From NCBI RefSeq assembly GCF_004355005.1, contig NZ_SMSJ01000019.1:1-64000 (forward strand): a stretch of 64,000 nucleotides of DNA. The letters are read 5' to 3'. The notes below the pieces were generated by a model. It ran no database searches. It had not been told where the DNA came from and saw nothing but the letters and a program-made list of their open reading frames with translations. How positions within the stretch are numbered: position 1 is the first letter of the stretch; each line of letters begins with the position of its first letter. This document shows positions 53,477-61,956 of the stretch, piece by piece. The stretch comes from Dankookia rubra (GTDB lineage Bacteria > Pseudomonadota > Alphaproteobacteria > Acetobacterales > Acetobacteraceae). The position numbers were made by a program, and so were the translations under genes.

Positions 53477-54355
53477 ATGCTCACCCAGGCCCAGAAGGAC
53501 GAATACGACCGCGTCGGCGCCATCGTGGTGCCGGACGTCCTCAGCCCGGCCGAGGTCGCCGAGCTGCGCGCGGTGACCGACGGCTTCGTCGAGCGCGCCC
53601 GCGCGATCACCGCGCATGACGCGATCTACGACCTTGAGGACAGCCACACCCCGGCGCAGCCCCGCGTCCGCCGCATCAAGGCGCCGCACCTGCACCACGC
53701 GGCCTATGCGGCGCTGGTGCGGCACCCGAAGATCGTCGCGGTGCTGCAGGACCTCTGGGGTCCCGACATCCGCTTCGACACGGCGAAGCTGAACCTGAAA
53801 TCGGCCGGCTTCGGCGCCGCCGTCGAATGGCACCAGGACTGGGCCTTCTACCCCCATACCAACGATGACCTGGCCGCGGTCGGCGTGATGATGGACGACA
53901 TGGAGCTGGAGAACGGCCCGCTGCTGATCATCCCCGGCAGCCACAAGGACCCGGTGGTGCACGACCATCATGGGGAGGATGGCCGCTTCTGCGGCGCCAT
54001 GGATCCCGGGAAGAAGGAAGTGGACTACCGCGCCGCGGTGCCGCTGACCGGGAAGGCGGGGTCGATCACCGTGCACCACGTGCGGGCGGTGCATGGCTCG
54101 GCGCCGAATACCTCGAACCGCGACCGGCGGCTGCTGCTGTTCCAGTTCCGCGCCGCGGATGCCTGGCCGCTGCTCGGCTTTCCCGAGGGGATGGAGGCCT
54201 ATGACCGGCTGATGGTCGCGGGCAAGCCGACCCTGACGCCGCGGCTCACCCCGGTGCCGGTCAAGCTGCCGCTGCCGCCGGCGGCGAAGCAGGGCTCGAT
54301 CTACGAGAACCAGAAGGGGCTGAAGAACCGCTTCTTCGCCGCCGCCGCGGAATGA
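53477..54355 (+). CDS. Phytanoyl-CoA dioxygenase (PhyH) family protein
   Basis: A 292-residue Fe(II)/2-oxoglutarate oxygenase. Metal ligands: HxD in VEWHQDWAFYPH and a distal His in VHHVRAVHGSAPN. The family segment DMELENGPLLIIPGSHKDPV is complete. The ATG at 53477 has GAGAGG upstream; a second ATG 6 codons earlier is possible. It follows the binding protein and may belong to the same catabolic set. Confidence 0.88.
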   Translation: MLTQAQKDEYDRVGAIVVPDVLSPAEVAELRAVTDGFVERARAITAHDAIYDLEDSHTPAQPRVRRIKAPHLHHAAYAALVRHPKIVAVLQDLWGPDIRFDTAKLNLKSAGFGAAVEWHQDWAFYPHTNDDLAAVGVMMDDMELENGPLLIIPGSHKDPVVHDHHGEDGRFCGAMDPGKKEVDYRAAVPLTGKAGSITVHHVRAVHGSAPNTSNRDRRLLLFQFRAADAWPLLGFPEGMEAYDRLMVAGKPTLTPRLTPVPVKLPLPPAAKQGSIYENQKGLKNRFFAAAAE

Positions 54356-54414
54356 TTGCCGGGGTTTAACCCGCGGGAACGAAACGAAGCCCGGCCATGC
54401 GGCGTTCCCGCCGT

Positions 54415-54822
54415 ATGGCCGAATCATCTCCCTTCGCCCGCGCCGCACAATGGGCCTCGCACCAGGCCGGGCGGTCCTGGGCCTTCATCACGGCGGTTGT
54501 CGTCGTGGTGGTTTGGGCGGTGACCGGGCCGATCTTCGGCTTCTCCGACACTTGGCAGCTGGTGATCAACACCGGCACGACCATCATCACCTTCCTGATG
54601 GTCTTCCTGATCCAGCACGCCCAGAACCGGGACACCCAGGCTATTCACGTGAAGCTGGACGAACTAATCCGGGCCACCAAGGGTGCGCACAACCGGCTCA
54701 TCGCGCTGGAGGACCAGAGCGAGGAGGAGCTGGCGGCGGCCAGGCTGGAGCTGCGGCGGGTGGCCGATGCGGGAAATGCCGCGGCCGAGCAGGCGAAACG
54801 GCTGGTGGAGGCGAAGCGATAG
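54415..54822 (+). CDS. Low-affinity iron permease family protein
   Basis: A 135-residue membrane protein with two helices ([40 protein letters not shown]), the motif [20 protein letters not shown] and a helical C-terminal tail. This matches the low-affinity iron permease (Fet4-like bacterial) family. The frame opens 6 codons upstream, but [20 protein letters not shown] is the family-like start. Confidence 0.88.
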   Translation: MAESSPFARAAQWASHQAGRSWAFITAVVVVVVWAVTGPIFGFSDTWQLVINTGTTIITFLMVFLIQHAQNRDTQAIHVKLDELIRATKGAHNRLIALEDQSEEELAAARLELRRVADAGNAAAEQAKRLVEAKR

Positions 54823-54883
54823 CCATCGCCCCCTGACCAGCGGAGCCCGAGGCGCTACATACGGGGAAGACAGGAGCTCGCCC

Positions 54884-56317
54884 GTGGTCGCCATCACCTC
54901 GCCCGCCTTCAAGGAGAACGCCGCCCGCGCCCTGGCCGATCCCGGCCTGCAGAAGGCGCTCGGTACCGCCAAGGGCGCCTTCCTGCAGCGCCGCGCCCAG
55001 GCCGTTGCCAACCTGCCGGAATTCGAGCGGCTTCGGGAGATCGGCCGCGACATCAAGAACCACACGCTGGCCAACCTCGACTTCTACCTCGATGCCTATG
55101 AGGCAAAGGTGCTGGCCGCCGGCGGCATGGTGCATTGGTGCTCAACCCCCGATGATGCCCGGGCCGTGGTGCTGGAGATCTGCCGCAAGGCCGGGGCGAA
55201 GACCGTCACCAAGGGCAAGTCGATGATCTCCGAGGAACTCGGGATCAACGCCCACCTGGAAGCCAACGGCATCCGCCCGGTCGAGACCGACCTCGGCGAG
55301 TACATCCTGCAGCTCCGCCAGGAGCACCCCAGCCACATCATCGCCCCCGCCTTCCACCTGAACCGGGAGGACTGGGAAGCCGATTTCCGCCGCCTGCATA
55401 CAGACCTGCCGGCCGACCGCGTCTTCGCCGAGCGCCGCGACATCCTGGCCGAGGCCCGGACCAAGCTGCGGGAGAAGTTCCTGCAGGCCGATGTCGGCAT
55501 CACCGGCGCCAATTTCCTGATCGCCGAGACCGGCAGCAGCGTCATCGTCACCAATGAGGGCAATGGTGACCTGACCCAGACCCTGCCACGGGTGCATATC
55601 GCGCTCGCCAGCATCGAGAAGGTAGTCCCGACGCTGGAGGACGCGACCAGCCTGCTGCGGCTGCTGGCGCGCTCGGCCACCGGACAGGATTTCTCGGTCT
55701 ACACCACCTTTTCCACCGGCGCCCGGCGGGAGGCCGACCTCGACGGGCCGGAGGAGTACCACGTGGTGCTCATCGATGGCGGCCGGTCCAACATGCTCGG
55801 CACCGACTTCCAGGAGATGCTGCGCTGCATCCGCTGCGCCGCCTGCATGAACCACTGCCCGGTCTATGGCGCGGTCGGCGGGCATGCCTATGGCTGGGTC
55901 TATCCTGGGCCGATGGGCTCGGTGCTGACGCCCAGCCTGGTCGGCATCGACAAGACCGGGCTGCTGCCCAATGCCTCCACCTTCTGCGGCCGTTGCGAGA
56001 GCGTCTGCCCGGTGAAGATTCCTTTGCCGAAGCTCATGCGCCATTGGCGGGAGCGGGAGTTCGAGCGGCACCTGACGCCGACGGCCCAGCGCAGCAACCT
56101 GAACCTCTGGGCTTGGTTCGCCCGGCGTCCCAACGCCTATCGCTGGGCGACCCGGGCAGCGATCGGCGCGCTCGGCCTGCTCGGGCGCGGCAAAGGCGCC
56201 TTCCGCTCCCTGCCGCTGGCCGGCGGCTGGACCGAGGGACGCGACCTGCCGGCGCCGGAGCCGGGCGGCACCTTCATGGCCCGCTACGCCCGGCAGCAGC
56301 GGGGAGCGCGGCGGTGA
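54884..56317 (+). CDS. lutB: LutB/LldF L-lactate oxidation iron-sulfur protein
   Basis: A 477-residue subunit of the Lut lactate-oxidising complex. It has the N-terminal DUF162-like half (LVHWC-like GGMVHWCSTPDDARAVVLEI, KTVTKGKSMISEELGINAHL), then the ferredoxin domain RCIRCAACMNHCPVYGAVGG and CGRCESVCPVKIPLPKL, two 4Fe-4S sites. The GTG at 54884 is preceded by AGGAG. No lutA is in the window, so the complex is incomplete here or uses another subunit. Its stop overlaps the next gene start. Confidence 0.93.
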   Translation: MVAITSPAFKENAARALADPGLQKALGTAKGAFLQRRAQAVANLPEFERLREIGRDIKNHTLANLDFYLDAYEAKVLAAGGMVHWCSTPDDARAVVLEICRKAGAKTVTKGKSMISEELGINAHLEANGIRPVETDLGEYILQLRQEHPSHIIAPAFHLNREDWEADFRRLHTDLPADRVFAERRDILAEARTKLREKFLQADVGITGANFLIAETGSSVIVTNEGNGDLTQTLPRVHIALASIEKVVPTLEDATSLLRLLARSATGQDFSVYTTFSTGARREADLDGPEEYHVVLIDGGRSNMLGTDFQEMLRCIRCAACMNHCPVYGAVGGHAYGWVYPGPMGSVLTPSLVGIDKTGLLPNASTFCGRCESVCPVKIPLPKLMRHWREREFERHLTPTAQRSNLNLWAWFARRPNAYRWATRAAIGALGLLGRGKGAFRSLPLAGGWTEGRDLPAPEPGGTFMARYARQQRGARR

Positions 56318-56514
56318 GCGACGGACCGGACAGCCTGATAATGGTCTATCTGCGACGGCTCGACGAAAGGATGGATCGGGTCACAGCTGATGTGCAGGAG
56401 GTGAAGGCCCGCATGACCTCGGTCGAGCAGCAGGTCGCCAACCTCGCCGCCACCCAGGCCAGCCAATACGCCATCCTCTCCACCCGGCTTGACCTCGTGG
56501 AGCCCGCGCGATGA
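56314..56514 (+). CDS. Small coiled-coil protein between lutB and lutC
   Basis: A 66-residue protein starting at a GTGA overlap with the lutB stop, its own stop overlapping the lutC ATG. Residues about 10-55 are a continuous heptad-like helix (LDERMDRVTADVQEVKARMT, SVEQQVANLAATQASQYAIL). The position makes co-expression with both Lut subunits almost certain. It could oligomerise or tether the complex. I know no established role for it. Confidence 0.7.
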   Translation: MSDGPDSLIMVYLRRLDERMDRVTADVQEVKARMTSVEQQVANLAATQASQYAILSTRLDLVEPAR

Positions 56515-57275
56515 CCAAGGAAGCCATCCTCGGCGCCATACGCCGCGGCCTGAAGCGCGGCCCCTTGCCGGCCGAGCAGCAGGCCATGCTGGCCGGGCGG
56601 CTGGCAACGCATCCGCGCCACCTGATCCCCGCCCGGTCCCGCCTGCCGCGGCCCGACCAGGTCGCGCTGTTCATCCGCAACGTCGAAAAGGAATTCGGCA
56701 CTGTCGAGCGGGTGCCGGACCTCGCCGGCGTGCCGGCGGCGCTTGCCGAATACCTGGCGGCGCAGAACCTGCCGTCGCGCTTCGTCATGGCGCCGCACCC
56801 GGAATTCGAGGGCATCCCCTGGGCCGACCGGCCGCTGCTGGAATTCGAGCGCCGCCGGGCCGAGGCGACCGATCAGGTCAGCCTGCAGCATGGCTGGGCG
56901 GCGGTGGCGGAGACCGGGACGCTGATGCTCCCCTCCGCTCCCGGCCGCCCGACCACGCTGAACCTGCTGGCCGAGACCGAAGTAGTGGTGCTGCGCGCCA
57001 GCGCCATCGTCGGCGCCTATGAGGAGGCCTGGGACCGGCTGCGGGCGGAGAACCAGGACGCGCGCTCGGGCGGCTTCATGCCGCGCAACATCATGTTCGT
57101 CACCGGCCCCTCCCGCTCGGCCGATATCGAGCAGACGCTGGAACTCGGCGCGCATGGGCCGCGCCGGCTGCACGTCATCCTGGTGGATGACGACTTGGCG
57201 GCGCTGCCGATGGGCGATGCAGTCGCGCCGCCGCCGGTGGCGCTGCCCGGCGGTCCCGCCGCCCCCGGCGACTGA
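56511..57275 (+). CDS. lutC: LutC/YkgG family lactate utilisation protein
   Basis: A 254-residue LUD-domain protein: GWAAVAETGTLMLPSAPGRP, TLNLLAETEVVVLRASAIVG and the SGPSRSADIE-type end VTGPSRSADIEQTLELGAHG. LutC forms part of the lactate dehydrogenase complex with LutB. An ATGA overlap follows the small coiled-coil gene. C-terminal Pro/Ala-rich tail. Confidence 0.92.
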   Translation: MTKEAILGAIRRGLKRGPLPAEQQAMLAGRLATHPRHLIPARSRLPRPDQVALFIRNVEKEFGTVERVPDLAGVPAALAEYLAAQNLPSRFVMAPHPEFEGIPWADRPLLEFERRRAEATDQVSLQHGWAAVAETGTLMLPSAPGRPTTLNLLAETEVVVLRASAIVGAYEEAWDRLRAENQDARSGGFMPRNIMFVTGPSRSADIEQTLELGAHGPRRLHVILVDDDLAALPMGDAVAPPPVALPGGPAAPGD

Positions 57276-57282
57276 GCCTCCC

Positions 57283-57879
57283 TTGGCGCCCTGGCTGAAA
57301 TCGGCGGCGCCCGCGCGCCCGCGCGCCCGGCAGGGGCTGACCGAGGCCGAGCGCGCGCTTTGGCAGATCTACACCAGCCGCGCCCAGGTGGCGCCGCTGC
57401 CGGGCAAGGCGCTGACCCCGCCGCCCGCACCGCCACCACCGCCCGCGGCCGCCATGCCTGCCCCGTCCGCACCGGTGCCCATACCGCCCAAGCCGCTTCC
57501 GGTCCTGCCGCATCGCGGGGTGGAACTGCAGATCGGCCATGCCCCTGCCGGACTCGACAACAAGCGCTGGAAGGCGCTGCGCCGGGGGGACATGCGGCCG
57601 GAGCGGACGCTCGACCTGCATGGCCGCCGGGTACAGGACGCGCACGGGGCCGTTCGTCGTTTCCTGCACGACGCCCAGGGCGATGGCATCCGCTGCGTCG
57701 CCATCGTCACAGGCAAGGGCTCGGCCGGGCAGGAGGTCGGCGTGCTGCGGCGGGAGCTGCCGCATTGGCTCAATGCGCCGGAGCTGCGGCACCTGCTGCT
57801 GGGCGCGGCGCACTATTCTGCCGGCAATCCCGGCGCGGTGGTGCTGCTGCTCCGCCGGGGCAGGGGGGCCAGCCGGTGA
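57283..57879 (+). CDS. Smr/MutS family protein
   Basis: A 198-residue protein with a proline-rich N-terminal linker (PPPAPPPPPAAAMPAPSAPV) and a C-terminal Smr domain: RTLDLHGRRVQDAHGAVRRF, then VTGKGSAGQEVGVLRRELPH. Smr domains cut or nick DNA or RNA. The TTG at 57283 follows the lutC stop; it may be read by re-initiation. The XRE gene starts inside its stop codon. Confidence 0.85.
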   Translation: MAPWLKSAAPARPRARQGLTEAERALWQIYTSRAQVAPLPGKALTPPPAPPPPPAAAMPAPSAPVPIPPKPLPVLPHRGVELQIGHAPAGLDNKRWKALRRGDMRPERTLDLHGRRVQDAHGAVRRFLHDAQGDGIRCVAIVTGKGSAGQEVGVLRRELPHWLNAPELRHLLLGAAHYSAGNPGAVVLLLRRGRGASR

Positions 57880-58241
57880 CGCCCTTCGGCGCCCGGCTAC
57901 GCGCGTTGCGGGAATCGCGCGGCGTCAGCCAAGCCGAATTGGCCCAGGCGCTACACGTCTCGCCAGCCTATCTTTCAGCGCTCGAGCACGGCCATCGCGG
58001 CCGGCCCTCGCCCGGGCTGATTCACCAGGTGAACGAGTTCTTCGGCCTGATTTGGGACGATGCCGAGGAAATGGTGCGGCTCGCCCGCGTCTCGCATCCC
58101 CGGGTGGTGGTGGACACTGCCGGGCTGAGCGCCGAGGCGACCGCATTGGCGAACCGGCTGGCACGGGACATCCGCCGGCTACCGCCCGAGACATTGGCTG
58201 CCCTGGCGGCCGTGCTGGACGCGCTGCCGCCCGAGAGGTGA
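57876..58241 (+). CDS. XRE family helix-turn-helix regulator
   Basis: A 121-residue protein with an N-terminal HTH (ARLRALRESRGVSQAELAQA, LHVSPAYLSALEHGHRGRPS) and a C-terminal helical part (LANRLARDIRRLPPETLAAL). GTGA overlaps the Smr stop. It closes the lutB-lutC-smr transcript. Confidence 0.88.
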   Translation: MTPFGARLRALRESRGVSQAELAQALHVSPAYLSALEHGHRGRPSPGLIHQVNEFFGLIWDDAEEMVRLARVSHPRVVVDTAGLSAEATALANRLARDIRRLPPETLAALAAVLDALPPER

Positions 58242-58362
58242 AGGATAGGCAAGGCCAGGGAAGAAGTATCTTTCCTGGACCCTCCTGTGTTTCTCTGCAT
58301 CGGGGCCCACCGCCCAGGACGGAAGGGGAACATGAAAAGGGAATATTCTTCCCTTCCTGCCT
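58242..58362. repeat. Weak copy of the dispersed intergenic repeat
   Basis: Between the XRE stop and the stop of the next, minus-strand gene lie CCAGGGAAGAAGTATCTTTC and GGGAATATTCTTCCC-type arms with a central G/C-rich core. It has the same plan as the clear copies but is degenerate. It sits between convergent genes. Confidence 0.4.
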
Positions 58363-58890
58363 TCAGGCCACCAAGGGTCCGCCGAGCAGCCGCGCCGCAT
58401 GCGTCACATGCCGCCGGCCGTGCGTCTTGGCCGAGACCAGCACCCCGGTATGCCGGTTGTCGTGCAGCGTCGTCAGGCCGAAACCATGGCTATGCAGCAG
58501 CAGGAAATGGTCGGTGATACGGACCAGGTACCAGCCGGGCGCCAACCCGTCCCGGGCGAAGTCGACCAGGGAGCGGCGCTTCTCCGGCAGGTCCAGCGCC
58601 GCATGCGCGATGCCGACGGCGTCCAGCGCCTCCAGCAGGTCGCGCCAGTAAGCGGTGACGATCGGCCCTTCGGCAGGGTACCAGGCGGGGGCGATGCTGC
58701 GGAGCAATACGCCGGCTTCGGCATAGCTGCGGCCGGTGGCCAAGGCGAGGGTGGCGGGCCCGCACCAGGGGGTCTGGCCGAGGTTTTCCTCCAGCAAAGC
58801 CAAGTGGCCGCGGAGCGCGGCAGGGGCTTCGGCGCGGCGGCCAGCCTCGGCCTGGGGCGCCTCGTCCATTGGCCGATGCTGAAATCCCAT
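58363..58890 (-). CDS. Hypothetical protein with a C39/papain-like cysteine peptidase pattern
   Basis: A 175-residue protein. A Cys in TPWCGPATLALATGRSYAEA is followed by a His in ITDHFLLLHSHGFGL and an acidic/Asn site in TLHDNRHTGV, the order seen in C39-like and papain-fold peptidases, some of them phage-encoded. No signal peptide is seen. The ATG at 58890 is taken; the frame opens back to 58989 in AT-rich DNA. Function unproven. Confidence 0.55.
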   Translation of the reverse strand: MGFQHRPMDEAPQAEAGRRAEAPAALRGHLALLEENLGQTPWCGPATLALATGRSYAEAGVLLRSIAPAWYPAEGPIVTAYWRDLLEALDAVGIAHAALDLPEKRRSLVDFARDGLAPGWYLVRITDHFLLLHSHGFGLTTLHDNRHTGVLVSAKTHGRRHVTHAARLLGGPLVA

Positions 58891-58924
58891 GCTGCACGCC
58901 TTGCGAAGAACGATGACCCGATCG

Positions 58925-58998
58925 GCCGCCGTGTTCACAAGATCGTGTGTTATCACTTTATAGTCAATAAGCAAATTTAAAGGAACCAATTTGGTTTC
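58925..58998 (-). promoter_or_regulatory. AT-rich stretch with a 13-bp inverted repeat, likely promoter of the C39-like gene
   Basis: This is the most AT-rich run in a long GC-rich stretch. AACCAA (58984-58989) and TTGGTT (58991-58996) form an inverted repeat with one base between, suggesting an operator. On the minus strand TTGACT and several TATAA-like runs are present near 58950-58975. No single -35/-10 pair is decisive. Confidence 0.3.
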
Positions 58999-59619
58999 TT
59001 AGCGTAGCAGCGCTCCATGCTGCCGCAGGAAGCCGAGCAGCGGCAGCAGCGGCAGGCCGAGGATGGCGCTGTGCTCGCCCTCGATCCGGTCGAAGAGCTG
59101 TACCCCCAGCCCTTCCAGCCGATAGGCGCCGACCGAGGTCAACACAGCCTCGCCCTCCGCCTCCAGGTAGGCGTCGAGGAATGCGTCGGAAAAATCCCGC
59201 ATCGCCAGCCGCGGTCGGGCGACATGCTGCCAGACCTGCATCCCGCCGCGCCAGCAGACCATGGCCGAGACCAACTCATGCGTCCGGCCGCGCAGCGCCT
59301 GCAAATGCGCGCGCGCGCCATCCATACCAGCCGGCTTATCGAACCACTGCCCTTCGCAGACCAGCATCTGGTCGGCGCCGATCACCAGCGCCTCGGGGTG
59401 CCGGCGAGCGATGCGCTGTGCCTTGGCCTCGGCCAGCAGCATCGCTGCGTCCTCGACCGGAATGCCTTCGGCCTGGGCGCTTTCCTTGATCGCGGCCTCG
59501 TCCACTGCGGCAGCCTGGGCGGTGAAGCGCAGCCCGGCCGCCGCCAGCACCGCCCGCCGGGCGGCCGAGGCGGTGGCCAGGATCAGCTCGGGCGCGGCGG
59601 CCTGGACCCGCGGGCTCAC
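58999..59619 (-). CDS. maf: Maf-like nucleoside triphosphate pyrophosphatase
   Basis: A 206-residue Maf/YhdE protein that hydrolyses non-canonical or methylated NTPs. Motifs: [48 protein letters not shown] and [11 protein letters not shown]. The GTG at 59619 overlaps the stop of the upstream regulator gene (GTGA). Maf next to the PEP-synthase regulator and hemE is the usual alphaproteobacterial origin neighbourhood. Confidence 0.92.
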   Translation of the reverse strand: MSPRVQAAAPELILATASAARRAVLAAAGLRFTAQAAAVDEAAIKESAQAEGIPVEDAAMLLAEAKAQRIARRHPEALVIGADQMLVCEGQWFDKPAGMDGARAHLQALRGRTHELVSAMVCWRGGMQVWQHVARPRLAMRDFSDAFLDAYLEAEGEAVLTSVGAYRLEGLGVQLFDRIEGEHSAILGLPLLPLLGFLRQHGALLR

Positions 59620-60482
59620 GAGGCCGGCCGCTGGGCTTCGGCCTCGGCCTGGCCGCGACGGGCGTGCCAAGCTTCCATCAATTGCAGCACGGTCGCCGCC
59701 GTCTCCTCGATGCTGCGGCGGGTCACGTCGATCACCGGCCAGCCATGCGCGGTGCAAAGCCGCCGCGCCTGCAGGATTTCGGCCTTCACGCTGTCCGGAT
59801 CGATATAGTCGGAGGTGTCCTGGCGGACGCCGTCGGCGCCGATCAGCCGCAGCCGATGCCGGCGGATCTCGATCAGCGCCGCCGTCTCGATGGTCAGGCC
59901 GACCACCGGGCAGCGCGGGTTGTCGAGCTCGGGCGGCAGGGCGGCATGCGGAACGATCGGGACGTTGGCCGCCTTGATCCCCCGGTTCGCCAGGTAGAAG
60001 CAGGTCGGCGTCTTGGACGAGCGGGACACGCCGACCAGGCAGACATCCGCCTCGGCGATGCCGGCCGTGCCCTGGCCGTCGTCATGCGCCAGCACGTAGT
60101 GCATGGCGTCGATCCGGCGGAAGTAGTCGGCGTCCATCACGTGCTGCGCTGCCCGCTTCTCCTTTGCCTGGGCGCCAATCTGGCTCTGCAGCAGTTCCAT
60201 CGTCTGGTCGAGCACCGACAGGCAGGGCACGCCGAGCCGCTCGCATATCTCCTCCAGCGCGTGCCGCAGGCTGCGGTCCACCAGCGTGAAGAGCACCGGC
60301 CCGGGCTCGTGCTGCAGCCCTTCCAGCACGCGATCGAGCTGGAGGCGGGAGCGGATGAGGCTCCAGCGGTGGTGGATGACGTGATGGTCCTCGAACCGGG
60401 CGAGGGTCGCGCGGGCGATGGAATTCAGCGTTTCCCCGGTGCTGTCGGAGACCAGATGCAGGTTGATGGAACGGAGGGGCAT
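59616..60482 (-). CDS. ppsR: PEP synthase / pyruvate phosphate dikinase regulatory protein (DUF299)
   Basis: A 288-residue kinase-phosphorylase that switches PEP synthase or PPDK by ADP/Pi-dependent phosphorylation. The P-loop-like motif is [20 protein letters not shown]; the start is [20 protein letters not shown]. The length and both ends fit DUF299. It is the first gene to the left of the putative origin. Confidence 0.94.
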   Translation of the reverse strand: MPLRSINLHLVSDSTGETLNSIARATLARFEDHHVIHHRWSLIRSRLQLDRVLEGLQHEPGPVLFTLVDRSLRHALEEICERLGVPCLSVLDQTMELLQSQIGAQAKEKRAAQHVMDADYFRRIDAMHYVLAHDDGQGTAGIAEADVCLVGVSRSSKTPTCFYLANRGIKAANVPIVPHAALPPELDNPRCPVVGLTIETAALIEIRRHRLRLIGADGVRQDTSDYIDPDSVKAEILQARRLCTAHGWPVIDVTRRSIEETAATVLQLMEAWHARRGQAEAEAQRPAS

Positions 60483-60783
60483 GATGGGGAGGATACCGTG
60501 GACAGCGGGGGATACCGGGGAAAACTCTAGCGGCTCGGACGGGATTGGGGGACTGGCTTAACGAGTCCTCTTCGATCCGACCGGCGGTATGGTCGCGAAG
60601 GGGGTCTCGTGAGGAATCCGGGCGGTCCGGAATTATCCCCGGGATTCAACCGAGTCGCCGCCCGGCATGGTTGTGGACAGAGCTGTGGATGGTTCGCGAG
60701 GCAATTGGCTCCACATTGTCCACAGGCATCAACAGACCCTACCACCTTTCAAGAATCCTGTTTTCTTGCGAGAGAGTAGAGCG
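60483..60783. other. Putative chromosomal replication origin (oriC)
   Basis: A 301-bp gap between the divergent ppsR-maf and hemE-hemH arms, the place of the origin in Caulobacter and many alphaproteobacteria. It carries DnaA-box-like sites: TGTGGACAG at 60672-60680, TGTGGATGG at 60684-60692 and TTGTCCACA at 60716-60724 (one mismatch to TTATCCACA), plus TTATCCCC at 60633-60640. The sites are spaced closely in the part nearest hemE. A GC-skew switch would confirm it. Confidence 0.65.
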
Positions 60784-61866
60784 ATGGAGACCGAACGTCC
60801 CGCGCCGGGCCAGGCGACCCCTTCGACGACCCAATCCAAGCCGATGCTCCGCGCCCTGGCCGGGGAGGCCGTCTGGCCGCCGCCGATGTGGCTGATGCGC
60901 CAAGCCGGCCGCTACCTGCCCGAGTATCGGGAGGTGCGGGCCCAGGCCGGCGACTTCATCGCTCTCTGCACCAACCCGGAGCTGGCGGCCGAGGTGACGC
61001 TGCAGCCGATCCGCCGCTACGGCATGGATGGCGCCATCCTCTTTTCCGACATTCTCATGGTGCCCTGGGCCATGGGCCAGCCGCTGCGCTTTGCCGAAGG
61101 CGAGGGGCCGCAGCTCGCGCCGGTTCGCACTGCCGCGGCGATCGAGGCGCTCGACCCCGCGATCTGCGCCGGCAATGCCGCGCCGATCATCCAGACCGTG
61201 CGGCTGGTCCGCGCCGCGCTCGACGCGCATGCCCAGAAGACTACACTGATCGGTTTTGCCGGCAGCCCCTGGACTGTCGCCTGCTACATGGTGGAGGGCC
61301 ATGGCAGCCGCGACTTCGCCGCCGCCCGCGGCATGGCCTATGGCGAGCCCCAGCTCTTCGGCAAGCTGATCCGCACCTTGGTGGAGGCGACCACCGCCTA
61401 CCTGCTGGCCCAGGCCGAGGCGGGAGCCGAGGCGCTGATGCTGTTCGACAGCTGGGCCGGGACCCTCTCGCCATCGCAGTTCCGCCGCTGGGTGATCGAG
61501 CCGACCGGGCAGATCGTCCGGGCCATCCGCAAGGTGAACCCGGCGATCCCGATCATCGGCTTCCCTCGCCTGGCCGGCCCGATGCTGGCCGAATACGCGC
61601 AACGCACGGGCGTGCAGTGCCTCGGCGTCGACACCACCATGGACCTGCGCTGGGCCTCCGGTGCGGTGGAGGCGCACCAGGCGCTGCAGGGCAACCTGGA
61701 TCCGCTGGCGCTGGTTGCCGGCGGCATGGCGCTGGAAGCCGAGGCGCGCAGCATCCTCGGGACCATGCGGGGGCGGCCCTACATCTTCAACCTGGGCCAT
61801 GGGATCGAAAAGGTGACCCCGCCCGAGCATGTCGCGGCCCTGGTGCGGCTGGTCCGGACCGGCTGA
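60784..61866 (+). CDS. hemE: Uroporphyrinogen III decarboxylase
   Basis: A 360-residue haem-pathway enzyme that decarboxylates uroporphyrinogen III to coproporphyrinogen III. Marks: PPMWLMRQAGRYLPEYREVR, ILFSDILMVPWAMG, GFAGSPWTVACYMVEG and NLGHGIEKVTPPEHV. It begins the haem operon-like run to the right of the putative origin, followed by hemH after 90 bases. Confidence 0.96.
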   Translation: METERPAPGQATPSTTQSKPMLRALAGEAVWPPPMWLMRQAGRYLPEYREVRAQAGDFIALCTNPELAAEVTLQPIRRYGMDGAILFSDILMVPWAMGQPLRFAEGEGPQLAPVRTAAAIEALDPAICAGNAAPIIQTVRLVRAALDAHAQKTTLIGFAGSPWTVACYMVEGHGSRDFAAARGMAYGEPQLFGKLIRTLVEATTAYLLAQAEAGAEALMLFDSWAGTLSPSQFRRWVIEPTGQIVRAIRKVNPAIPIIGFPRLAGPMLAEYAQRTGVQCLGVDTTMDLRWASGAVEAHQALQGNLDPLALVAGGMALEAEARSILGTMRGRPYIFNLGHGIEKVTPPEHVAALVRLVRTG

Positions 61867-61956
61867 GCCGCACCATCGCCCGCCTCGGCCAGGGACGCTC
61901 CGCTTATTGGAATGGGGCGCCCCGCTTCCGGGCTTGACCTCCCTTGCGGGCATGTC

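Noticed and set aside
55900-56133. Minus-strand small frame with a plausible ATG opposite lutB
   Set aside because: It lies fully inside the lutB ferredoxin domain coding and has no ribosome site or recognisable product.
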